A stretch of DNA of 9,709 nucleotides from Chlamydiota bacterium (GCA_016866585.1 VGMB01000045.1:1-9709), one strand, 5' to 3'. Shown: positions 1 through 6,670, numbered from the stretch's first letter. The notes: generated by a model from the sequence alone, not told the origin. A program made the numbers and translations.

Positions 1-462
1 CTGGTTAAATGCGCTTTCAAGTGGGTCGACTGAATCAGCATATATCGGTTGTGTTGTTATCAATTTAGGGGTAACTCCTTTAGGAGGAGCCTTTGGTGTG
101 ATCGAAATTGATTTTTCTCCAAGAAGTCCTGAAGTGGTAATTGCAACATCATCTGTGTTGTAGATGCTTACACTAGAGTCTACTTTTAGTTTAAGTTGGT
201 AGTAATACACTCTGCCTATCGAGTCGTTTGGCTGCTTTCTAGCATCGTAGATCTCTTCAACAGAAACCACTTCTCCAACAGGTTTTCCTGCGAACAATAC
301 CTGTGTTCCTACACCGATTTTATTGATATTAGAAAAACGCACTATGTATGTTTTTTTTCCATCACCTACAGAAGGCTTTAAAAAAAGAATTATAGAAACG
401 GTTAAGGCGCATGCTGCCAAAATAAAAAAACCGACCAGCATGTTTTTAGTTTGTTCGCCCAT
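1..462 (-). CDS. mlaD: MlaD-like MCE-domain phospholipid transport protein (3' part cut off by window edge)
   Basis: This frame is absent from simple ATG-to-stop lists because it runs off the left edge, so only the first 154 codons are visible. It starts with MGEQTKNMLVGFFILAACAL, giving one N-terminal membrane anchor at about residues 8-28. The MCE/MlaD domain begins near residue 36, with YIVRFSNINKIGVGTQVLF and then AGKPVGEV, and continues to GLLGEKSISITPK. MCE proteins bind lipid in the periplasm and hand it to or from the MlaFE ABC transporter; here the anchor would place the domain in the periplasm. A strong ribosome binding site (GAAGGAG, 7 bases from the ATG) supports the start. The gene overlaps the end of mlaF by 17 bases, so the three genes form one transcript. 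The length of the missing C-terminal part, and whether it carries a coiled coil, cannot be seen. Confidence 0.9.
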   Translation of the reverse strand, partial: MGEQTKNMLVGFFILAACALTVSIILFLKPSVGDGKKTYIVRFSNINKIGVGTQVLFAGKPVGEVVSVEEIYDARKQPNDSIGRVYYYQLKLKVDSSVSIYNTDDVAITTSGLLGEKSISITPKAPPKGVTPKLITTQPIYADSVDPLESAFNQ

Positions 463-1234
463 TTGCATTCTCCTTCATAGTGCGGGGGTCCTTCGATATT
501 GAGTTGTGTAAAAACTCTATTAACGGATCTTGGATTTTAAGAAAAGGGTCAGGTTCTGCTATATGAGCTATTTTACCATCCCTTATTAGAGCAAGCCTAT
601 CACCTACATATAGTGCGGAAAACATGTCGTGTGTCACTACGATGCTTGTGGCTTTTAATTCTTTTTGTGTTTTTACGATGAGTTCGTTGATCTGCATAGC
701 AGTGATCGGATCAAGTCCTGTTGTGGGCTCATCGTATAGAACGATAGAAGGTCTGTATACAATGAGTCTTGCTAGTGCAGCCCTTTTACGCATGCCCCCA
801 GACAAATCTGATGGCATTTTTTTTTGTGTCCCTGCCAGTCCAACCATTTCTAAAGCCTGTGCCACCCTTTCAGCGATTTCTTTTCGTGGATACCTTTTTC
901 CTGTCTTAGGATCGCCATGTTGGTCTAGGTAAAATGAAACATTTTCTTCCACATTCATCGAGTCGAATAAAGCTCCGCCTTGAAATAGCATGCCCATGTG
1001 CTTTATTGCTTTGTACAGGTCGGCCCCTTTTATGTCTGATATGCATACATTATCTATATAAATTGACCCTTCATCAGGTTTTGTTATGCCAATAATATGC
1101 TTGAGAAGGACGCTTTTTCCTATGCCTGATGGTCCCAGTATGACAAGGGTTTCTCCAGTGTTAACATCTAGATCCATCCCTTTCAGTACTTCCATTTTAT
1201 CGAATTTTTTCCACAAGTTCCGAATTTTAATCAT
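446..1234 (-). CDS. mlaF: MlaF-like ABC transporter ATPase (lipid transport)
   Basis: This is a 262-residue cytoplasmic ATPase that would power MlaE/MlaD lipid transport. All ABC motifs are present: Walker A GPSGIGKS at residues 34-41, Q-loop Q85, signature LSGGMRKR at 144-151, Walker B IVLYDE at 164-169, D-loop GLDP at 173-176 and switch H202 in VVTHDM. The sequence GALFDSMNVEENV after the Q-loop and the LSGGM signature (M rather than Q) are typical of the MlaF/Ttg2A group rather than of general importers. Length is normal for the family. The start ATG overlaps the mlaE stop by one base (TAATG), a translational-coupling arrangement, and the 3' end overlaps mlaD by 17 bases. No defect is seen. 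Confidence 0.95.
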   Translation of the reverse strand: MIKIRNLWKKFDKMEVLKGMDLDVNTGETLVILGPSGIGKSVLLKHIIGITKPDEGSIYIDNVCISDIKGADLYKAIKHMGMLFQGGALFDSMNVEENVSFYLDQHGDPKTGKRYPRKEIAERVAQALEMVGLAGTQKKMPSDLSGGMRKRAALARLIVYRPSIVLYDEPTTGLDPITAMQINELIVKTQKELKATSIVVTHDMFSALYVGDRLALIRDGKIAHIAEPDPFLKIQDPLIEFLHNSISKDPRTMKENANGRTN

Positions 1235-2049
1235 TAGAATATTCCCAGTTGCTCGTGAAGAATGTTCAGCAGCATTGTCAGTAAAAAGTTGGTTAGCAGT
1301 ATACAGCAGTAAGCGATAACAACGCTATTTGTTGTAGACCTGCCAACCCCGGCAGCTCCTCCGGAGGTTACCATCCCTTTGTAGCAACATATTGTCATTA
1401 TCTGCATGCCGAATACCAGGCCTTTGGTCACTCCGGTAACCAGATCAAATGTGTTAATGTGTGTGGGCATCGGATCAAAATAGGCGTTAGGAGTCATACC
1501 AAAAAAATATACAGATATCAGATAGCCGCCGAATACCCCCATAGCTATGCTGAAAATGGTGAGTAGCGGTGTCATGATGGTTCCCGCTAAGAAGCGGGGA
1601 GCTAGCAAGTATCTATTGGGATTTATCGCCATGGTCTTTAGAGCGTCGATCTGCTCTGTGACCCTCATTGTACCGAGCTCAGCGCACATAGCAGCACCAA
1701 TCCTTCCCGTCAGCATAAATGCTGTTAGCACTGGGCCTAGCTCCGTCATCATAGCTTTAGCTACCATAAGGCCTGTGACGCTAGAAAGTCCTTTATCTGC
1801 CAGTTGATAAAATGATTGCGCGGCAAGTACTAGGCCTGTGGAAAACCCTGTTATAGCTACTACAGGCAAAGAAGCTACTCCAACCTCATAAAGCTGCTCA
1901 AAAACAAGATAGAAAGAAGGGGGCCTAACGATCGTGGCTTTTATGGTGTCAACGATCATAAAGGTGTATTCGCCTATTGCGGTGAGAAAATGAAGCTTTT
2001 TAGCAACTTTAATAAAAATAGAGTTTTTTTCTAGGGTCTGACCGTTCAT
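1234..2049 (-). CDS. mlaE: MlaE-like ABC transporter permease (lipid transport)
   Basis: This is a 271-residue inner-membrane protein of the MlaE/Ttg2B/YrbE permease family. The family block at residues 103-137 is clear (ELGPVLTAFMLTGRIGAAM, then AELGTM and EQIDAL), and it contains the coupling region that contacts the ATPase. The C-terminal GAAGVGRSTTNSVV (231-244) is also typical. Hydrophobic segments lie at about 55-80, 92-125, 150-185, 205-222 and 242-262. It is the first gene of the operon mlaE-mlaF-mlaD, with a promoter-like pair 35-60 bases upstream. The ribosome binding site is poor: GCAGG abuts the ATG directly. The true start could therefore lie slightly elsewhere, but no better in-frame ATG precedes the conserved part. 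Partners such as MlaA, MlaB and MlaC are not in the window. Confidence 0.94.
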   Translation of the reverse strand: MNGQTLEKNSIFIKVAKKLHFLTAIGEYTFMIVDTIKATIVRPPSFYLVFEQLYEVGVASLPVVAITGFSTGLVLAAQSFYQLADKGLSSVTGLMVAKAMMTELGPVLTAFMLTGRIGAAMCAELGTMRVTEQIDALKTMAINPNRYLLAPRFLAGTIMTPLLTIFSIAMGVFGGYLISVYFFGMTPNAYFDPMPTHINTFDLVTGVTKGLVFGMQIMTICCYKGMVTSGGAAGVGRSTTNSVVIAYCCILLTNFLLTMLLNILHEQLGIF

Positions 2050-2083
2050 CCTGCCGCCGCATTAGGAATTAGCTATTTTTCGG

Positions 2084-2112
2084 ATTGTAGTTAAATTTTT
2101 TTTTAGGGTCAA
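2084..2112 (-). promoter_or_regulatory. Probable sigma70-type promoter of the mla operon
   Basis: On the minus strand the sequence shows TTGACC (2112-2107), a 17-base spacer and TACAAT (2089-2084). Each box is one mismatch from consensus and the spacer is ideal. It ends 34 bases before the mlaE start codon, so a short leader is expected. The spacer is a run of A and T. This promoter lies downstream of the hairpin at 2159-2185, so mla is probably expressed independently of the secretion operon before it. Confidence 0.6.
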
Positions 2113-2157
2113 ATACTACAAATAAAATGTGAATTTTAAGATCTAATAAAGAAGGAA

Positions 2158-2187
2158 GGAGAACAGGACAAGGAGTCCTGTTCTCTG
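2158..2187 (-). terminator. Hairpin terminator after the translocon operon
   Basis: A perfect 11-bp inverted repeat, GAGAACAGGAC at 2159-2169 and GTCCTGTTCTC at 2175-2185, has a 5-base loop. It begins 7 bases after the stop codon of the gene ending at 2193. On the minus strand the stem is followed by the pyrimidine-rich tract CTTCCTTCTTTATTAG rather than a pure U run. Position and stem strength make a transcription terminator the likeliest role; an mRNA 3'-end stabilising stem is the alternative. Confidence 0.7.
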
Positions 2188-2192
2188 AGCTT

Positions 2193-2666
2193 TTACATGC
2201 CTCTGGCTTTAGCACTCATAGTCGCTTGCACAGATTGTACGATTTGTGAAAGGAAAGAATCCCTATGGCTTGCTTCCTGCTGTGTTGCGGGCATACCACA
2301 TCTTTCAATAAGAGATTTTTTACTTTGGACAAGGATAGATTCGCCTCTAAGGAAAGAGGAGCCCATGTCACCAAGGGCTTGAGAACCTGTGCCAAATGTT
2401 TTGGCAATAGTTTTTATCGCGTCGGCAGAAAGCATGCCGAGTCTTGCATCTGCAGGTATCATAGATCCTGCGATATTAGACAAACCAGATAAAGAGCCTG
2501 TTGCGCCTGTCATTACAGCTTGAGCTCTCACCCAAAAAACCTCATTATAGGTCAAGTCGGTGATTTTCTTTTGTTGTTGCTGAGATATTTCTCTGCCACT
2601 TTGATTTAATTGATCTATTAAATGTATAAGTTGGCTTGTTGTCGCAATAAGTGATCTCATACTCAT
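2193..2666 (-). CDS. Small Gly/Ser-rich protein, last gene of type III translocon operon (minor-translocator position)
   Basis: This is a 157-residue protein I do not recognise by sequence. Residues 3-40 are helical and polar with a Q-rich stretch (SQQQQKK). A single moderately hydrophobic, small-residue segment follows at about 46-70 (AQAVMTGATGSLSGLSNIAG), then an amphipathic helical region with more Gly/Ser, and a helical C-terminus at 138-153. This layout and the gene's place directly after the large translocator resemble small minor translocators such as SseD (about 195 residues), so it may be the pore partner. It is much shorter than chlamydial CopD. The start at 2666 has AGGA 9 bases upstream; a second ATG lies two codons later. 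The gap to the upstream gene is 17 bases. Family assignment is inference from position and architecture only; it could be an unrelated secreted protein. Confidence 0.85.
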   Translation of the reverse strand: MSMRSLIATTSQLIHLIDQLNQSGREISQQQQKKITDLTYNEVFWVRAQAVMTGATGSLSGLSNIAGSMIPADARLGMLSADAIKTIAKTFGTGSQALGDMGSSFLRGESILVQSKKSLIERCGMPATQQEASHRDSFLSQIVQSVQATMSAKARGM

Positions 2667-2683
2667 TTTTTTGCGTCCTATTG

Positions 2684-3649
2684 TTATACTTGAAGAACTG
2701 TCCTTCGTAAAGCTTGTGCAGCAAGATCTATCACTTGCTCTGCAGCTTCTTGAGAGGAACGTAAAATTTTAATTATTTGGTTTAAAAGTTGAGAGTCTTC
2801 TTGGAATCTAAACTTTTGTAGATCTTTATCGCTTTGCAGTTGGGTGAGGTCAGATTCTTTCCATGTTGCATCAGCGTCATTAACACTCTTTGCAACAGTG
2901 ACACCGCCCTGGTATAGTCCAAGTGCTGCCTGTGCGATTACAAGCCCTTGCTGTACAGCATTCATGTTTGTGAATAATGCTGCAGCTCCTGTGCTTGCAA
3001 GGCCTAGCACCGAACTCACGATGCTTGTTGCCAACGGGAGGTATCGGGTAAGTTCTTCTTGTCTTTTTCTGTCGTCGGAAAGCTGCTTGCTGATGTAGTT
3101 CCAGGATCCAGTATCTTTCATTATAAAATTGACTAGAGTAATAATACCCGAGGCAATCATAGCTCCACCGATAATAGACCCGGCTCCTGTTGAAACAAGG
3201 GTTATTCCAAGCACCGTGCTTATAGCTGCAAGTATACATTCTCCCACCTGTTGAAGGAAGCTCCAGAAGGTGCCTTCCTGAGCTTTCTCTGCGGCTTCTT
3301 TAAGTTTTTCCATGTTTTCAAGCGACAGTTTTTTTATCTTTTCCGAACCAAGGCTTATGCTTTTAGAAAAAGAGTCTATAAGGCTGTCTCCTGTCATTTG
3401 GATCTCATCCATGATCTTAATGAATTTAATCTCATCAAAATGGACGTGTGTCGGCTCTGTAAGTTTGGGAGGAGCAAATAAATTAGAGGGTGATTGCGTG
3501 GCAAAAGATTTGGAATCAGCTCCTGAATGTTGATATACCTCAGTAGTCTGTTTAGGACTGTTGGAAGCTATCTTTTGACTCATCTCAAGTGGTTCTAGAT
3601 TTGAAATATTTGTTTTTGCTAAATGGGGTGCTGATAAAAGTGTAGTCAT
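2684..3649 (-). CDS. copB: CopB/SseC/YopB-like type III secretion translocator
   Basis: This 321-residue protein would insert into the host membrane as the large hydrophobic pore subunit of a type III translocon. Residues 1-75 are polar and disordered. A helical region follows at 85-125 (SEKIKKLSLENMEKLKEAAEKA). Next comes a long hydrophobic hairpin at about 136-177 (rich in G, A, I, with STGAGSIIGGAM), a second hydrophobic segment at 205-226 (ATSIVSSVLGLAS), and a helical C-terminal coil up to LRRTVLQV. This is the order seen in the YopB/SseC/IpaB family. The start is taken at 3649 because its ATG overlaps the chaperone stop as ATGA; a TTG four codons earlier (3661) is a weaker alternative. 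It should be bound before secretion by the chaperone encoded immediately upstream. Orthology to chlamydial CopB specifically is likely but not proven. Confidence 0.88.
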   Translation of the reverse strand: MTTLLSAPHLAKTNISNLEPLEMSQKIASNSPKQTTEVYQHSGADSKSFATQSPSNLFAPPKLTEPTHVHFDEIKFIKIMDEIQMTGDSLIDSFSKSISLGSEKIKKLSLENMEKLKEAAEKAQEGTFWSFLQQVGECILAAISTVLGITLVSTGAGSIIGGAMIASGIITLVNFIMKDTGSWNYISKQLSDDRKRQEELTRYLPLATSIVSSVLGLASTGAAALFTNMNAVQQGLVIAQAALGLYQGGVTVAKSVNDADATWKESDLTQLQSDKDLQKFRFQEDSQLLNQIIKILRSSQEAAEQVIDLAAQALRRTVLQV

Positions 3650-4092
3650 GATTGTGTACAAAACTCCTCTAGGAGATTTAGTTTTTGCTTTAGCGGTTCT
3701 GCGTCATTGCTAGTAAGATCTCGCGCTTTAGCGATCGCTTTCATAGCCTCAGAAGGATCTTTTTTAGCATACAGGCACTCAGCTGCATGGTAGTGGGGAT
3801 AAGGGTCGCTAGGATTTAGTAGTGCGCACATGGCCCATGCATGCAGTGCAGGATCCCATGCGCTCTGCATCTGGTAGCAGCTAGCTAGCCCTTTCCAAAA
3901 GTTTTGTTCATAAGGGTTGGCTGTGATTAGCTGTAAAAACAACTCTGCAGCTTTGCTGTAATTTCCCTTTTGGTAGAGGTGATATGCGCTGATGTATATA
4001 GTCTCAAGATCTTTGGCTGAAAATTCACGAAGTGGTGTTGTGGCCACTTTAACTCGATCCATCAGCTGCTGTATATCTTGAGATCCATCCAT
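3646..4092 (-). CDS. lcrH: LcrH/SycD-type TPR chaperone of type III translocators
   Basis: This 148-residue cytoplasmic class II chaperone would hold the hydrophobic translocator(s) soluble before secretion. Three TPR units are visible at about residues 30-63 (AYHLYQKGNYSKAAELFLQL), 64-97 (FWKGLASCYQMQSAWDPALH) and 98-131 (PHYHAAECLYAKKDPSEAMK). The A-LY-GNY-KA-ELF-L pattern and the overall length fit SycD/LcrH/IpgC/Scc proteins. The stop TGA overlaps the next ATG by four bases (ATGA), so chaperone and translocator are made together. The start lies one base after the stop of the upstream gene, with no good ribosome binding site of its own, which suggests translational coupling. The paralogue relationship (Scc2 versus Scc3 type) cannot be settled here. 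Confidence 0.92.
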   Translation of the reverse strand: MDGSQDIQQLMDRVKVATTPLREFSAKDLETIYISAYHLYQKGNYSKAAELFLQLITANPYEQNFWKGLASCYQMQSAWDPALHAWAMCALLNPSDPYPHYHAAECLYAKKDPSEAMKAIAKARDLTSNDAEPLKQKLNLLEEFCTQS

Positions 4093-4093
4093 C

Positions 4094-4588
4094 TTAGGCT
4101 CTACCCGTTCTACTTTGTATCGTTCTTATTGTCTCGTTGATCATCTCCAAGAACTTCTTTGCAGAATCAGTTATGGCATTCATATCGTGATATTCTTGTT
4201 GGATGTACATCGTTACGTTGTTTGCTTCTTGACCGAGGATTTTAACTCTATCGTTCAACCCTTGCAAAGCTATGTCAATGCTGTTTTCATCTTTCCAGCA
4301 GTATTGGTGTGAAGGAATCACGCTTTGGTTTGTTTCGGGGTCTTTGTTCTTTTCCCATATTCTATCTATTAAGTCTTTAAACTCTGGGCTATGGGAGAAG
4401 TCTGCCTTGCCGCTAGCTTTTTTTTCTGTTAAAGCGCTTACTAGTTTTGCAACATCTTTTAGATTGTCATTATGACTTTGCAGCTCAAGTAAAAGAGCAT
4501 CTTTTTTTTTGTTGCTTGCTGCTTCTGCTTGTAAATACAGGTCGGTATACATAAGACCTATGTTGTATCCAGTTTCTGTTCTTGCCAT
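4094..4588 (-). CDS. Small helical protein, first gene of type III translocon operon (tip/filament position)
   Basis: This is a 164-residue soluble protein I do not recognise by sequence. It has no signal peptide or membrane segment. Predicted helices lie at about 11-57 (DALLLELQSHNDNLKDVAKL), 67-85 and a long one at 100-162 (VKILGQEANNVTMYI through MINETIRTIQSRTGRA). A helix pair around a variable middle, with a C-terminal coiled coil, is common in secreted type III tip and filament proteins such as EspA/SseB. The gene directly upstream of the chaperone in related operons encodes exactly such a protein (lcrV or sseB). The function is therefore an inference from position. A good ribosome binding site (AAGGAA, 9 bases from the ATG) and an upstream promoter-like pair support both the start and its role as first gene of the operon. 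Confidence 0.85.
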   Translation of the reverse strand: MARTETGYNIGLMYTDLYLQAEAASNKKKDALLLELQSHNDNLKDVAKLVSALTEKKASGKADFSHSPEFKDLIDRIWEKNKDPETNQSVIPSHQYCWKDENSIDIALQGLNDRVKILGQEANNVTMYIQQEYHDMNAITDSAKKFLEMINETIRTIQSRTGRA

Positions 4589-4637
4589 AATTATATATTC
4601 CTTGTGCTAGGGCTAGTTTTTTGGCCCAACGCCCGTC

Positions 4638-4666
4638 AGAATAACAGATGAGAATTTTTTATGCAA
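4638..4666 (-). promoter_or_regulatory. Probable promoter of the translocon operon
   Basis: On the minus strand TTGCAT (4666-4661), a 17-base spacer and TATTCT (4643-4638) form a sigma70/sigma66-like pair. It ends 49 bases upstream of the first start codon at 4588. The leader carries the AAGGAA ribosome binding site. Match quality is moderate (4 of 6 in each box); chlamydial promoters often diverge from consensus, so other start sites in this AT-rich region are possible. Confidence 0.45.
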
Positions 4667-4715
4667 TCTTAACAAACGATGTATAGTTTTCTTTAAATTT
4701 AAAAAAACACTTAAA

Positions 4716-4744
4716 TTGATAATTAGATAAATATTAATTATAAT
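4716..4744 (+). promoter_or_regulatory. Probable promoter of the 632-residue HEIMH protein gene
   Basis: TTGATA (4716-4721), a 17-base spacer and a perfect TATAAT (4739-4744) lie just upstream of the plus-strand gene. A second overlapping TATAAT occurs at 4744-4749. Transcription would begin about 20 bases before the ATG at 4772. No Shine-Dalgarno sequence is seen in that short leader (CTTGTTTTAAAATG), so initiation may be on a near-leaderless AT-rich mRNA. The pair is divergent from the translocon operon promoter, with about 50 bases between them. Confidence 0.6.
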
Positions 4745-4771
4745 ATAATGATCTAAGTTTCTTGTTTTAAA

Positions 4772-6670
4772 ATGAATCCAATAAATTTTTTTGAATCATC
4801 CGTTTTAAATTATACACCAGTCACCTCGCTCTCCTCGGGTAGTATTTCAAGGATTGTCAAGGTCGCTTTGGGCTCCATACTATTTGCTTGTGTTGCTTCT
4901 AGATTTCGTCTAGGTGAAGATACTAAGATAGCTCAATTAGCTAAAGATGAATCATCTGTTTTTATGAAGATACCTTCATTTCGCGGTGTCCTTGGAGCGA
5001 AAACTACAACATATGGTATTGATGAAAAGTTTTGTCCATTAATATCTTCAGCCGGAGTTCATACGGCAGAAAGTCCTGTGCTCCAGTCGAGAAAATCTGA
5101 GCTTGAGTTGCTCAATGACTCTAAATATTCAGAGGTCTTTGAGCAGTTACAAAGTTTCATATATTATAGCGACTATGAACAAGATGGTCAAAGTTTTCGT
5201 CTGCGCACACTAAATGTATCTGCAAAGGAGTGGGGCCTTGTTCAAAAAAAATCGGAGGAGGTGTTCTCAGATTACATATCTAAATATAAAAACTTTGGAT
5301 GCACAGAAAAAAATATCATAGAAATAACACCGAGTGTTGAGGATTCTAATTGTGTTGATAGGATCTTTTCGAAAGATGGAACGACTATTGCCCATGCCAA
5401 AGCCACAAACCATACTGTATGTTATGGTGATAATTGTTATTTGAATGGTCTTGTGTACCTTCATGAGATCATGCATGTGGAAGAGGGATATATGTATGCC
5501 CAGCTTAGAGAGCTTTTGCCTACGCTAAAGCAAATGATTTTGACATATTCAGTAGCTCGAAATTTGCTTGATGAAAATACGTTATCAATCCAAAAATTTC
5601 CACAAATCAAAATGGGTATGCGATCTTATGATTATAAGGAGTTTGTTTCTTTTTATGAAAATTTAGAAAGTGTCAGCGGTAACTTGGCAAATGCTCTAGT
5701 ATCTGAAGAGTCGATAGAATACCTAACAGGATGTAACTATAATTTCTTAGAGATGGTAAGTAAGGCTGACTTTAACTTTTTACAAAGAAATTTAGATGAG
5801 TTTCACTATTTTTCTGAGTCTACGGGAATAGACATAGATGACTATTCTTCTTTCTATATAGCGAATTTGAGGAAAATTCCTTTTTTCTCCAGATTGTACT
5901 TTCTGCTGTCTAATTCTGATGAAGAGTCTATTGATCTGGTAGAAACGCAATTGTATTATGAGACCTCTAATGATTATTTAGCTCTCAGCATCCTTCGGCA
6001 AATGTATAGTAAATCTAAAGAAGATGTTCTTTCTAGTATTGATGGATTTCATCTTGATCCCCACAAATCTTTGTTAGCGCAAGTTGTAAGAACTATTGTT
6101 TTTTCTGATCCACAGTCAGCAACTACCAGTTGTATAAAACTACTCACTAGTTTTTCGGATAATCAAATGAACACAGTGGCATTAAAAAAGTCTTTGCTCA
6201 TAGAGTCTGATGTACATAAATCTGAGGCTTTAGCTGTTGTCTTTAATCAAGCAGGCAGTAGATATTTCGAGCTGGTTGTATCAGCATTACATTCTTTAAA
6301 AGGTGATCATCAGAGATTGCTATTATTAAAGGTTGTGACGAGTGTTCAACATACAGATAGAAAAGATGTTTTACAGATCATTCTTAAATCCATCGATTAT
6401 GAACAATCTAAAGCTGTTGATATTATACTTTCTAATGGATGCAAAGAGTGTGTTCAGGCTATGCTAGACATCTTTTCAAGTTCAGCTTCTCAGAATCAGA
6501 AAATGGAATTTTGTGAGGCGTTATCAGCTCGCAAGGATAACTTTTCTAAGAAGCTTTTAGAAAAAATCATAGAGCCCTTTCAGCTTTCGCTTAGTAGAAG
6601 ATATATATGTTCAAAAGTTTTTCATTCCAGGTTGCAAGAAGCCTTGGATCCTGAAAGTTTAGACAATTAG
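4772..6670 (+). CDS. Unknown 632-residue protein with HEIMH metalloprotease-like motif
   Basis: I do not recognise a named family. Residues 1-26 are Ser-rich and polar. Residues about 27-45 (RIVKVALGSILFACVASRF) form one hydrophobic segment that could be a membrane anchor. At 231-235, HEIMH in LVYLHEIMHVEEGY matches the HExxH zinc-protease motif with hydrophobic residues before it, as in real active sites. Glu residues at 312, 313 and 316 (VSEESIEYL) lie 77-81 residues later, near the spacing of the third ligand in M48-type enzymes; E237/E238 are alternatives. Two Cys pairs flank the motif (CYGDNC just before it). From about 390 onward the protein is a series of amphipathic helices like a solenoid (ALSILRQMY, SLLAQVVRTI, EALAVVFNQ, LLLLKVVTSV), ending in polar residues. 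It is transcribed divergently from the translocon operon. A membrane-associated or secreted protease, possibly an effector, is inference; the HExxH motif could also be fortuitous. Confidence 0.9.
   Translation: MNPINFFESSVLNYTPVTSLSSGSISRIVKVALGSILFACVASRFRLGEDTKIAQLAKDESSVFMKIPSFRGVLGAKTTTYGIDEKFCPLISSAGVHTAESPVLQSRKSELELLNDSKYSEVFEQLQSFIYYSDYEQDGQSFRLRTLNVSAKEWGLVQKKSEEVFSDYISKYKNFGCTEKNIIEITPSVEDSNCVDRIFSKDGTTIAHAKATNHTVCYGDNCYLNGLVYLHEIMHVEEGYMYAQLRELLPTLKQMILTYSVARNLLDENTLSIQKFPQIKMGMRSYDYKEFVSFYENLESVSGNLANALVSEESIEYLTGCNYNFLEMVSKADFNFLQRNLDEFHYFSESTGIDIDDYSSFYIANLRKIPFFSRLYFLLSNSDEESIDLVETQLYYETSNDYLALSILRQMYSKSKEDVLSSIDGFHLDPHKSLLAQVVRTIVFSDPQSATTSCIKLLTSFSDNQMNTVALKKSLLIESDVHKSEALAVVFNQAGSRYFELVVSALHSLKGDHQRLLLLKVVTSVQHTDRKDVLQIILKSIDYEQSKAVDIILSNGCKECVQAMLDIFSSSASQNQKMEFCEALSARKDNFSKKLLEKIIEPFQLSLSRRYICSKVFHSRLQEALDPESLDN

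Noticed and set aside
196..381. Plus-strand open frame of 61 codons
   Set aside because: It lies antisense inside the well-supported mlaD frame and its translation has no domain-like features.
624..932. Plus-strand open frame of 102 codons
   Set aside because: It is the complement of the mlaF ATPase region containing the signature and Walker B motifs; a shadow frame.
2880..3239. Minus-strand open frame of 119 codons inside the translocator gene
   Set aside because: The out-of-frame translation is Cys/Arg/Tyr-rich with no coherent structure, while the overlapping CopB-like frame is clearly coding.
3251..3481. Plus-strand open frame of 76 codons rich in Phe
   Set aside because: It is antisense to the helical part of the CopB-like gene; the Phe/Leu bias mirrors Lys/Glu codons of the real gene.
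4607..4628. CTAGGGCTAG and GGCTAG...GGCCC near-palindromes in the translocon leader
   Set aside because: Short and imperfect, with no clear stem; could be an operator but cannot be distinguished from chance.
5267..5476. Minus-strand open frame opposite the HEIMH region
   Set aside because: It is antisense to the conserved-looking metalloprotease-like segment and has no ribosome binding site or coding character.
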